The position numbers and the translations under genes are program-made. A stretch of 13,434 bases of DNA from Gonapodya sp. JEL0774 (lineage: Eukaryota; Monoblepharomycota; Monoblepharidomycetes; Monoblepharidales; Gonapodyaceae): positions 126,001-139,434 of the forward strand of contig JADIIX010000056.1 of the NCBI GenBank assembly GCA_027604505.1, given 5' to 3'. This document shows, piece after piece, positions 1 through 9,796 of this stretch. A model generated the notes under the pieces. It did no database searches. It was not told the origin of the DNA and saw only the letters and a program-made list of their open reading frames with translations. The first letter of the stretch is position 1. The number at the start of each line of letters is the position of its first letter.

Positions 1-224
1 GGTCGAAAGTGCAGCACAGGACTACCGTTGTAGGTCTCCACGTTGGAAGAGAGAATTCGCTGAATAGCTCATCACGCATGCTTCTAATATCCGAAACTTA
101 AAGACCATTCGTGATTGCCTTTAACTCTGTGCTTCCTGCCCATATGATGTCCCCAGCCTCTTTCTTTCTCTTTCTTCCGGACATCTCTACTTGCTTGAGA
201 ACAATGTTCTTTCGACCCCCCTAG
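1..224. other. Left flank, probably an intron of the WD40-like gene
   Basis: No coding exon can be supported here. The stretch ends in a pyrimidine-rich tract and a CTAG that serves as the 3' splice site for the exon beginning at 225. Short open frames exist on both strands but show no recognisable protein sequence. A further upstream exon may lie in the first 60 bases, but I could not find a donor with the required phase. Confidence 0.4.
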
Positions 225-1151
225 CTGCCCACCGCGGTGCCGTGTGCGCGGTTGCAGTGGCAGAAAGCAGAAACGCTGGGGGTGAGGGCGTAGGATGGAG
301 CGTGGGTGGTACGTACGGTTGTCTGCAAGTTTAATCGAATACGCGCAACCTTGAACGCTTGAAGCCCACCGATTTCTCATTCTTTCATTGGCCTGCTTAC
401 TTTCAACCAATCCTGTTAGCTGATCTCGCTCTGCACACCCTCTCCCTTCCGCCCGGCAGTCCTTCTCACGTTCCTCCTCCAAATATCATCTCCACAGTCA
501 ATCTCTGCCCACCAATTTCTTCACCTATTGATTTGCACTCTTTTAATCTTTATGAATGCATTTTGATAACGTCCGACGGCTCAGTCAGGCGGTATAATCG
601 CGCCAGCGGAGAATGGACTCTTGATACGCCCGAATTACTCGTTGGCGGTGCAACTTCCACTTCGATGGTTTTGAGTTCGGATGGGCATGGAGATGTGGAT
701 CTTTTGGCAATCTGCGGTCCACGAGGGTGGCGCTCATGCACCCCTGCGGGGGAAGTTGTGGCCAGTGGCGAGGAAGGTGGAACATGCGTTGCTGTCGGGC
801 AAGGTGGTAAACTCGTAGCTGTGTCTGTTAAAGGACAGGTATTACAGGGGAGCGTCCCGGGACCGAATGGGTTGATTACATGGGCGGCAAGACAAGGAGT
901 GGGCCGACCATCCGAGGTTCAAACTGATGCGGTTGCTTTGTATGATGTTTCTGCAGGAGGTGAGTGCCGTCTCCCGAGTGCGGGGTTTAAGTCTTTATAT
1001 CCTTCATCACTTCCGCGAGTCATTTACTCCAAAAGTCGTTCAAGCCTTTTCCCTTCCCCTACCTGCCCGCCTTCGGTGTCTGACGTGGCATTCCCTTGGT
1101 GGTGCTCTGGCGGGTGCAGCGGGGGATTACATTGTAGTTTGGAAAGCCTGA
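225..1151 (+). CDS. WD40-like beta-propeller protein, C-terminal part (5' partial)
   Basis: Three exons are predicted: 225-308, 420-959 and 1036-1151. The introns are GTACGT...TTAG (111 nt) and GTGAGT...AAAAG (76 nt), and phases match at both junctions. The first exon carries a propeller-strand start (AHRGAVCAVAVAE). The middle exon holds blade-like stretches such as ILITSDGSVRRYN. The last exon has a typical WD-repeat ending, RLRCLTWHSLGG followed by LAGAAGDYIVVWKA, then TGA at 1149-1151. This is direct evidence for a beta-propeller fold, but I do not recognise the specific family, and WD40 proteins are scaffolds in many unrelated complexes. The N-terminal blades and the start codon lie to the left of the window. 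For the second junction an acceptor at 1044 also keeps the frame and would remove three residues. The gene converges on DBP9, with 143 bp between the two stop codons. Confidence 0.6.
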
Positions 1152-1294
1152 GGCAAGCCTCGCCTTTGCTTGGAAGCACATGTATGTAGGTCTCACTGAA
1201 CTGAGAATGATGAGAATGCTTTCTGCCACGCCGAAACATTGGTATCATTGTATATCAAATATTGTAGACTGATAGAACAAGGTATTTCCAAGGG
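1152..1294. other. Convergent 3' intergenic region
   Basis: This short AT-richer spacer lies between the stop codon of the plus-strand propeller gene (1151) and that of DBP9 on the minus strand (1295). Both 3' UTRs and poly(A) sites must lie in or overlap this space. No canonical AATAAA is visible on either strand, only AT-rich stretches around 1250-1275. Confidence 0.5.
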
Positions 1295-4098
1295 TTATGT
1301 ACTCTTCTGACTAAGTGCGAAGGATTTGAGAGGGTCGGATCGTCGCTTTTGAGCCTAGTGGGATGACAAGGACAGTTCGAGGTGCCTGCCCGTCCCGCTC
1401 TTAGTGCAATTCCTTACCTTGCTTAAAGTAGCCCTGCCCCTGTTAGAAGCTCTGTCTCTCCCCCTTCCCTTTTCTGTGCCACCAGTCCGTTCACCCTCAC
1501 CAACCGTCACTGCACTCTTTTTCGGTGCCAAGTAACTGGGCACGTGCTTAAGATGTGATTGCACTCTTGCAGGGTGGAGGGGTCGATCAGACCGAAGCGC
1601 ACGAAGATCGTTGGGGTTCGACGAAAAATGAGCCTTGGCGAAGTTGAGAGATTTTGAAAGTTTGTCCGAGAGAAACGAGAGAACGAGCACGTCAGATTGT
1701 TTGAAGAAATGAACTGAGACCTCCGTCCGCTTGTGGCACCCCTCAGCGTGGAATGATTTGATTAGCTTTACGGTTTGTGTCTCCATCCCCGAATATGCGG
1801 GTGCAGCGCAAGAATGACGTTGTCCAATCATCACCAGGGTACAAACTTGGACATTTCCCCAAATCAAACGAAATCGACGTTGAACGCACCTTCAACCTCT
1901 CGCTCTCTAACATCTCCCTCCTCACTTCCCTCACCCGCGCCTCCCTCACCGCTGCCTTTGTCACTGCCCGAACTGCATCAGCCACCCTGTATCTGAAGCC
2001 ATCAACCGCTTCCTTATCCACAACGAGATCTGCGACCGTTCCACGTGCCTGGACCTTTGGAAATAATTTAATTCGGTCGACTAGCGCTCGTTCCGACACG
2101 GAACCATCGTGGTCGATCAAAGATGCCGGGTTGGGTTCTGCCCAAAGAGATATAGCGACGCCCTGGCGGGACAAACCTCTCGCCGTCCGGCCGATTCGGT
2201 GGAGATACTGAGATGGTGATGAAGGTAGGTCGAAATTGATAACGGCATCGAGGCGGCGAAAATCGAGTCCTCGAGAAGGGTGGAAGGTGGCAGATGCAGA
2301 ATTTCCGGTCTTGGGGCGCTTCGACTTTATTACAACACTGGTGGAAGCCGGTGCGTGGCGCTTACGGGTCTTGGTTGCAACAGAGGAGGACGATGGAGCC
2401 TCGACTTCATCCGTCCGTTCCGATTCCTTTGAATCATCAGCGGCATCCTCGTCTGTCATCTCGTCGTCCTCTATTTCTGCAGAATCGCTCGCCAGAACGA
2501 CTCCGTACATGCCCTGGCCAACGCCCTCAATGACCCTCACTCTACTCTCCACTGGCAAGCCCTCGTCGACGACAGCTGCTCGAATGCCAAATTGCTCTAG
2601 AAACAGGCGTACACGATAGCAGCGCGGGGGATCACGGCAGAATATAAGAATACGGGAGGTAGATGTCAGAGGTGAGGGCCGCAATGTCAGAAGATAGTGG
2701 AGTAGGTGGAACTTTGAGGCATCTGTGGGGCAGCTGCGTAGGGAAAGGGTTCTCGCTAAAGTAAACGACCCGGCCAAACAGAGAAGATGAGAAAGTGGCA
2801 AACGGCTCACCTTGCAAAGTGCTGCGAAATTTTACCGGTCCCAGGTACAAGTTCTTTGATTTCTTCGCCGACTTGTACAGTCCCACCCAGTCCGTCCTCA
2901 TCTCCCTGAACCGTTACAACGGCCGCACCTTTACCGAATTCTGCAATCCAGTCGCTTTCTCGATCACGTTGCTCCCTTGCGCCAGTTCCAGAAACCGCAG
3001 TTGCCGACACCAGCCACCTTTGCACACCTCCCCCTCCAGCGCCAGCTGCAATAGCCTTTCGAACATCATCGGCGTAGCCAAAATTAGACAAGAGGTCGCA
3101 TTCATCAAGGACCAGGGAGTGAAAGTGTGAAGGATCGAAAAGCAAGCGAGAGGGAAGATCGGAGTGTTTAGATGGAAGGGCGTCGAGGGAGGAGAGGAGG
3201 AGGGACAACCGGGAGGGAGTAGAGATAAGAATGTCGGTCGCGGGGTGGGGCGGGAGAAAGAGAGAGCTTGGTTCCGCAGCATTGGATGGCAGAGGTGGGA
3301 GTAGCTCGTGTCAGAATAGTGGTCTTTGTTACGTTTGAGGTAAAAATCATCACAATATATGACCTCCTTCGCATGAGATGTAAAACGAACGTTCAAGGTC
3401 CTTTTGACTCAATAATGCTTGCGCCCCACATCAAACAACGTAGGGGTCGTTTGCGCACCCACCTTGGCTCGACGCCTTTGTTCACTTCCAGCTCCTTGAC
3501 TAAATTGACGATCCTTATTTGCGATTTGCAATATTGGGAGAAATCGACGGCTGCTTTGAGGACCTGGGCTGCCAGCTCTTTAGTAGGCACGAGGATGAGT
3601 GCACGGATTGCGTCAAGCTAAATTCATGGTAAAAACGGGGGGAGACGAAATGAAAGGTGATTAACACATTTGAGGGAAGTACAATCGGCTCGTATCGTGA
3701 CCACTCATTGCAGATACCTTTACACTCCCATTGGTATCAACATCCCCCTTTGAATCAACGGCTACATTGCCAGACTTCTCCGCCAAAATTTTACTGATGA
3801 TTGGCAAGAGGTATGCGGCAGTTTTCCCTGATCCTGTTCGTGCGTTGGCCACTATATCTCTTCCCTGAACCATCGCTAGAGGAATCGCCAATGACTGGAT
3901 AGGCGAGGGCACGCGGAATCCCAGTCGCACGAGAGCACGCTGCAGGCGGGCATCGAGAGGCATGGAGGCAAAAGAAACGGCTGGCGCTGCGTTGGCGGTT
4001 GTTATGGCGGTTCCGTCCGTCAAGACGTCGTCAGTGGAGTTGTCTTGGACTTCTCCTGGTAAAGGAGGCGGACTGGAAGGGGGATTGGGAGCTCGCAT
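1295..4098 (-). CDS. DBP9: ATP-dependent RNA helicase DBP9 (DDX56 family)
   Basis: This is a DEAD-box helicase of the Dbp9/DDX56 class, which acts in the nucleolus on 60S ribosomal subunit assembly. Six exons are predicted: 3718-4098, 3463-3617, 2811-3266, 1890-2733, 1418-1633 and 1295-1354. Together they give 703 residues with all phases consistent. The first in-frame ATG after a stop is at 4098. Visible motifs are the Q-motif region GFRVPSPIQ (60-68), motif I ARTGSGKT (86-93), motif Ia PTKELA (138-143), motif II DECD (233-236, not DEAD), motif III SAT (266-268), motif IV ILIFC (359-363), motif V near SRGLDF (484-489) and motif VI HRIGRTARG (509-517). An acidic then basic insertion (about 415-480) lies between motifs IV and V, as in this family. 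The C-terminal signature LHPARVQSHLKHVP and the final DPLKSF stretch are diagnostic. The last exon was placed from that tail. The acceptor at 3267 is the least certain junction. Confidence 0.92.
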
Positions 4099-4878
4099 TT
4101 TATTGCAAATTTCTTGATGCTGCACTTGGACAATTCAGATGGAATTGGACTGGTTTTTTCTTTCGGACGATCGAGGTTGCGCGTGCAGGGTACGGTTACA
4201 TGCCGTTGCCTCCCCCCCTTCTTGAAGAACTGACATGTATGCAACCACTATCCACCGAGCACGAGACGTCCGTGTTGCTCGGGCACAAGGAAGTAAAATT
4301 TGTGTCCCTCGCTAAGACGTGCCGTGTTCTCACTTCATTCTGTGCTTTCGTGTTTAGTCTTGTCGTTCAAAGCAATGCATCGCATTCTATATAGTACATC
4401 TCTATGCTTTTTTCGTCGTTGGTAGGGCCATCCAGGGGACAGAACTTGGAAACAACAAGGAAAGGGGGAATGCATTCAAACACAGTAGTTTGTCACGATC
4501 TAGCAGCAAACGTTGAGGGCAAACTAAGCTCCCATCACTCCTCGATGAAGAACGGTGCTGCGACTGGTGCGAAGGTCACATCGTCTTTTGTTCTTCGCCT
4601 GAAATTAATGGAGTGTTCCAGAAAAGAGCCTGAGTGAGCTACGAAGTAGGAACTTAACTTTTGAACGTAATAGACGCTTTAGAGCTCCTGCTTTCTTACC
4701 CGCTCGGATACTTTGCTCTGATAATCGACATGCTGTAGTCAGCAGAAGTTTAAGATGCCAAATATTATTGCTGTTCCCCAATCCCCAATTCAAATATTAG
4801 AAATTCTAGTTCAAACAAAGAATGGACATTAGATCAATGGCTGTGGACTCATTGCCCCGGAGCAGATCCCCCATCGTT
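4099..4878. other. Intergenic region: DBP9 promoter side and LIM gene 3' side
   Basis: This 780-bp region lies between the start codon of DBP9 and the stop codon of the LIM gene, both on the minus strand. It should hold the DBP9 promoter and 5' UTR and the LIM 3' UTR. The part near 4600-4830 is AT-richer. Open frames of up to about 130 codons occur on both strands but encode nothing recognisable and lack plausible splice partners. I see no RNA gene, repeat or clear promoter element. Confidence 0.5.
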
Positions 4879-5994
4879 TCACTGCCCGATCGGGGGGCCG
4901 AGGGTTCCCTTGGGCAACTTAAATCCACCTAGAGCCAGCTTGCTCAAGTTCTTCAGTGCTTGTTGCTCTGTCACGCCATCTTTTACATTTCCGGAACATT
5001 GCTGGCAAAACAGTCTCGTGCCGTGGGCATTGGGAGGTGGCCCGGTTAACAGCGAGGTCCTGCAAGAATTGCACGTGAAGCACGCCTTGTGGTATATCAG
5101 AGGAGGTTTTGGGGGTGGCATGTCGAGAGTGATACTGTGAGAGATCTGTATGGGTTGGGAACAAGAAACGCAAGTACCGCCAGGGACGTTGCAACTCTGT
5201 AACAACCCGACAAGCTTAGACTGATTCCGGGAGCAAGAGATCAATGACATGTATCATGCTCACTTTGTGCCATGCTTGTCTCTTTCCGTTGTTTTCAACC
5301 CACAGCAACGATCCCCCTAACTCCACCACAGGCTTTTCACATCCAGGACATGTACCGACACTGTACTTGCTCACTGCACAAACTTCACATATAGTATGTC
5401 GAACATTTGCAGAGCCGGTGACGGTTGATGGTGGTGTGAATACTTGTTCCGCCTAAGTGTATGTCGTGTGTCGAATAGTTTGCCAGACCGATAAACAAGT
5501 GCAGGTCTCGCCAACACCTACCGTCAGACCTCTCTTGCCGCATTCGACACACACGAATTTTTGTTGATCTACGGTAACTGCTGATTTGGGCTTCTGTGTC
5601 GAAGCGGAGTCCCACCCTGCCGGCGGCGCGAGTTTTGAGTAGTTTGAGAGTATTCGAGAGTCAACTTGTGGAATAGCCTCATTCATATCTCGAAACCCCA
5701 TCTCGTGAGCGCTAGTTACTGAATGTTTAGGTTAGTTCGTGAGGTTGTTTGGATCGCAGTTGTAAAATCGCGAGTAAGTTTGCCGTCGAAATGTTTCACC
5801 ACACCTTCATTAGATGATCCATCACTCTGCATCTTGCACCCCTCTTTCACACAGACGCCTGAGGAAGGAACAATCTCTCCGCAATGTTTGCAATAGCTAC
5901 CGATGAAGGGAGTTCACGAAGGAAACACGGTGTTGAGAGCAAGAATCACGGTGGATCGATCAGTGTGACATTCTAGCAGTGGAGCTTACGGCAT
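4879..5994 (-). CDS. LIM-domain protein, fungal type with N-terminal zinc knuckle
   Basis: Five exons are predicted: 5990-5994, 5805-5896, 5522-5718, 5264-5452 and 4879-5196, giving 266 residues in phase. The first exon is only ATGCC, followed by GTAAGC. Splicing yields the N-terminus MPYCKHCGEIVP, resembling fungal LIM proteins that start with a CxxC knuckle. The C-terminal half has a complete LIM domain: C170-x2-C173-x23-H197-x2-C200-x2-C203-x2-C206-x18-C225-x2-C228. This is the spacing for two zinc ions. Further CxxC pairs at 89/92, 120/123 and 133/136 plus WHKSC (159-163) suggest an incomplete LIM-like module before it. The tail after the LIM domain is short, with no catalytic domain. LIM domains bind proteins, often in cytoskeletal or transcription complexes, and the partner here is unknown. 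The junction between exons 2 and 3 uses a weak GTGTGG donor, chosen because a branch-like ACTAAC and a TTCAG acceptor lie downstream and the phase fits. Confidence 0.75.
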
Positions 5995-6469
5995 TATTTT
6001 CAATTAATGGAAGTTAACGGGGTGTTTTGTAACCTAATTGGGGTTGCCACGAGTGGCGCGATGGTGATGGCGGTGTTGACGTGAGGATATTAACGAGCGC
6101 GGAAGGACGGGGTGGGGTTGTGAGGAGGGACGAAGGCTGTCTGGGAGGGGGGATTGCGAGTGTGGGAGGGGGGATGTGATGAAACACACGTGATCACACT
6201 TTTGATCGGCGGGATTGATCGATTATGTAAGAATGAACCCCACCACAAAACTCGCAAAACTTGGAGACACGATATTTGCTTCAAAAATTCGCGCGGCACT
6301 CATTCATTGAATACTCCAGTATCGACACAAGAGCGCTACTTATATGCCAACAATTCATAATCTCGCCTCCGACGTGATCTTCCTCCGTTCAAGACTTCCA
6401 ACCCAATTTGGTGTGCCGACAATTGGCTTACAAGCAAAAACATTCTGCCCGTTTGTGGGAGGCGGTTGA
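5995..6469. other. Intergenic region: LIM gene promoter side and CoA-transferase 3' side
   Basis: This 475-bp region separates the LIM start codon from the CoA-transferase stop codon, both on the minus strand. On the minus strand a CCAAT-like CCCCAATTA lies about 40 bp upstream of the LIM ATG (near 6037), but I would not call it functional from sequence alone. If the CoA-transferase is spliced at the strong donor at 6523, its last exon would fall in this region. Nothing else is recognisable. Confidence 0.4.
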
Positions 6470-9400
6470 TTAATTGCAACACGCGTTTCGCACTGATTCA
6501 CGTGGCAGGGTTGAGACACTCACCGGCCCAATCTCTACCACGTCCTCCTCTTCATCCTCGCCGAGCCATCGAATAGCTCCGCTGTCATATCCGAAGGGAC
6601 GGGGTGCGCATCGCCATAGCACTGGTGTATCCGACAGCCGCAAAGGGTGTTTCATTATTCGAAGTGTTCCACCTGTCGCACGAACTGCCTCTTGAGCATC
6701 CCAGTGCGTTCCAATCACAACATCTACTGTTTCGCTTACCGAAGTGTGAGTTCTGATATGTGACGTGGTTACTGCGCAATCCAATTATAGTCAGAACATG
6801 GAAATTGCCGTGCCCTTTTGGTTACTGACCTTTCTGCCCATCCTCTCGGGTTGCCTTTGCGATAAAATTCTCCTTGAAAACCAAGGAACTATTAGGAAGG
6901 TTGTTAAACACGACATGATGTTTATCACAGATAGACTCAATAACAAAGCTCACGTAACCCATTACTCCTACAGGCGTGCGAGGAACAGGTGGCAACAGAG
7001 GCATCCGAGTATCAGCGAAGGGAGAATATCAGAGGACCGCTCATATATTAGCACAGTGCGATAAGACGAACCAATGGAATCTGAATCCGGATTAATAGGC
7101 CACTGATCCGGCTGATAACGCTCCCAATTCTTTTCAACCAAGGAATCCGGATGCCGCCCAAGAGATTTCAAGAAAAGGCCCGATTGCAAAAGTCTGTGGA
7201 GAATGTGCTTTTTAGATTGTTGCACTGTTTTGGAGAATCTGCTTGGCGACTCACGACACATTCACCAAGTAGCTTCCACCACTGCCATGTCGTTTTAGTA
7301 AGCCGGCGATCGCACCCAGGGCCCCGGCATGCCCCGTGAATATATCTACGGATGTAAGGCAGACAAGTCACTTTATGAGATGATCCGAAATCTGCGAGAG
7401 GGTCGGTTCGCACTCACCAAGAATGTTGATGCTGATCGCAGAAAATAGGGAAAACCAACGATACGTTCGTCACTTTTCCCGAAAATCAACCACTCTTCTC
7501 TACGCATAATTCAGCTTACGGTATGGCGGAGGGTATGGGTTCAGGGGGTGTCTAGATCGCGTATCGTATGTAGGAGTTCACCCCAAAACTAATAATGATA
7601 TGACTTACTGGCACATACTTTGCGTACTGACCCTGTTCAGTCGCAATACCGGAAAAGAACTGGGCGAGGTGCTCGTACCTGACGGGAAGGGTTGGTCCGT
7701 TTGGATTCAAAGATGTGTTGAGTCGCAGACGACAGATAGTTGGAGGAATTGCACATACTTACCCAGCAGCGGTCGCGTAGGGTCCTACAGTCCCGTGTAA
7801 AAGCAGTCACAGTTACGGCGAAAATGCTACTAAATTATCGACCATGGGTGGGAGAGGAACGCACCAGAGAATCCAAAGCAATTTCCCTTCACACAACTGT
7901 CAGCAAAGCGACAACAAGGTCGCGGACTGAAACGCGATTCTTTCTCACCTGAACGTATACAATTCCCTTCTTCCGATCTTTTACAATATCCATGATGCCC
8001 TGCATCCCGACTGAACAGGGAGCCTCAATGATTTTGAGTACATCGGAACTCAAACTGTAGAGGAGAGTCACTCACACCCAAGACGATCCATAGCACCATA
8101 CGCGTTGCTGCAAAGGAATACCAGGTAATTATCTTGCCTCTCAAGCTCGTCTCTCTGTCTTTCCGGCGAGTACCCACTTCTGCAGGACCACATCAGCTTC
8201 GGCAAGCAGCTCTGTGAGCACTTTCTTTCCTTCCTCACTCTTGAGATCCAAGTACACGCTTCTCTTCCCTACATTGAGACACATGGCCACGAACTTGTTG
8301 TCTTCAAGCTGAGGAGACGATAACCTGATAACTGAAGCTCCAAGGCCACCCAATACACACGCCATCTGCGGTCCCATAAGAATGCGGGTGATTTCAATGA
8401 CTCTGAACAGGCGTTAGTGGATGGAGTCAGGATGGGGTTGGGATGGGGTCAGTAAAACTCAGAAAAGTTTGATCACAATGCATGATCGTACGCAGATCTC
8501 ACTTGATACCGCTGAGCGGGCCTCTTGCCTTGCCACCGTCTTGCCAGTTGACTGGTTCAAAAGGCGCCGGAAACCAGTGGGAGCCCACACGACTTTGTTG
8601 CTGGACCTCCACGACGGGGAAGGTAAGCGCTATCTTTCCCTACTCGACAGACCCGTCCAGAGATTACGCAACGAATGGCCGACACGGACCTACAGGCTTC
8701 ACAAGCTCACATGCTCGCTCTCCCTGAACTCTTTGTCAGATTTGGGTACAATGACAGCGCCTCTGCCTAGCTTGATCATGTGCTGCTCGAGGTCCAAGGC
8801 AGAGGGCCACGACATGATTTTTTCCGAGAGTAGTCTAAGAAACTCGCGGCGATTCGCAGAGGAACCTTCCGTGAGCTGGTATATCCGGGGTACATCTTCT
8901 TTTGGGAACCCTATAACGTTGGATGCGTTATCGACTGCGAGAACGGAACACTCGAATCGAGACAAACCCACCGACTGCTTCCAGGAGGCCCTCTGGAGTA
9001 TCCGTTGCCCTTTGATACATATACACCCAGCCATCCCTTATTATCAAGGAATGCGAACTTCATTGAGTTACGACCCCAGAACCCGCCAGAACCACACTCA
9101 ATTCACCTTGCACGGAACGTGTTTTGGAAAAGTTGGAGGAAGCCCGTATGGGGGTTTGGTTGCGCCGTTGCGGCATCTCTGACAAGTTTGGAATCTGCTC
9201 GAACGCAGGGGGATGGGACACTTTAGTCGACCCCGTGCGGTGCGAGATTCGTCCAGACTCTCTCAAGTACCCACAATGGACTCCGTCCAGCCACATATTG
9301 CAATGCGTCGACAAACTCGCACTCGCATGATCCACGTCCACGGACACTTGCTGCAGTTTGCCGAACCTGATTTTGGAAATGACGTTTGCCAAGGTGCCCT

Positions 9401-9796
9401 GAGCGGAGGGGCAGTCAAGTCCGTCAAACCAGAAACGATCATTTTCCTCCTCACATCTTCCGAGCCCGCCTCGAGCACTCACTAGCGCCACATTCATCCC
9501 TGTAATAGCCTCCGACACCATAAACGGCGTCGGAACAAAGGAAACGTCGCTTCCTTCGATGACCGTATTCGCGAGCATTTCATCCAAGCTCGGCAAGCCA
9601 AGATCACGTTCAAAATTAGCGAAATCGAGGCCAGTGGATTGAATCAGACGTTTGGCCGCTTCACGAGCTCCCTGGTGGACCGAGAGGGGAGCTTGGGAGG
9701 TGCGACGGACCAATGAGAGTGACCGAGCGGGAGATTCAGGACGTTTTTGGAACGTTCATGACACGGATGGCGCATACGCTTACTTTCAGTGGACAT
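6470..9796 (-). CDS. CaiB/BaiF family III CoA-transferase (fungal long form)
   Basis: Family III CoA-transferases move CoA between carboxylic acids through aspartyl-CoA intermediates. The substrate here is unknown. Predicted exons: 9784-9796, 9483-9691, 9275-9398, 9107-9194, 8972-9057, 8711-8934, 8503-8639, 8178-8402, 8078-8107, 7949-8054, 7865-7886, 7763-7784, 7609-7678, 7520-7551, 7418-7431, 7255-7345, 7072-7193, 6954-6967, 6830-6872, 6470-6723. All phases agree and give 641 residues from MSTETPLSV. The canonical domain starts at about 289 (GPLSGIKVIEITRI), with GGLGASVIRLSSP, LNVGKRSVYLDLKS and EADVV, then AYGAMDRLG, GIVYVQ and GNCFGFSGPYATAAG, then DIFTGHAGALGA and GGSYLVNVS, and finally HPLRLSDTP. 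The N-terminal 290 residues include VDVDHAS (94-100), as in fungal homologues. The last three exons are the least secure. A perfect GTGAGT at 6523 could move the C-terminus. Several exons are 14-30 nt, and the intron at 8055-8077 is only 23 nt. Confidence 0.8.

Noticed and set aside
84-482. A 132-codon open frame on the minus strand
   Set aside because: It overlaps the plus-strand propeller exons, is of low complexity and has no recognisable domain.
359-1189. A single 276-codon unspliced frame on the plus strand
   Set aside because: The part after 959 loses propeller character, while another frame gives the WD ending. A GTGAGT donor and an in-phase acceptor explain the change by an intron.
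5705-5730. An alternative donor GTAACT at 5719 extending LIM exon 2
   Set aside because: It leaves a phase that no downstream acceptor satisfies. The same sequence reads better as a branch site plus a TTCAG acceptor.
8421-9182. A 253-codon open frame on the plus strand
   Set aside because: It lies antisense to several well-supported CoA-transferase exons and introns, and its translation shows no recognisable protein pattern.
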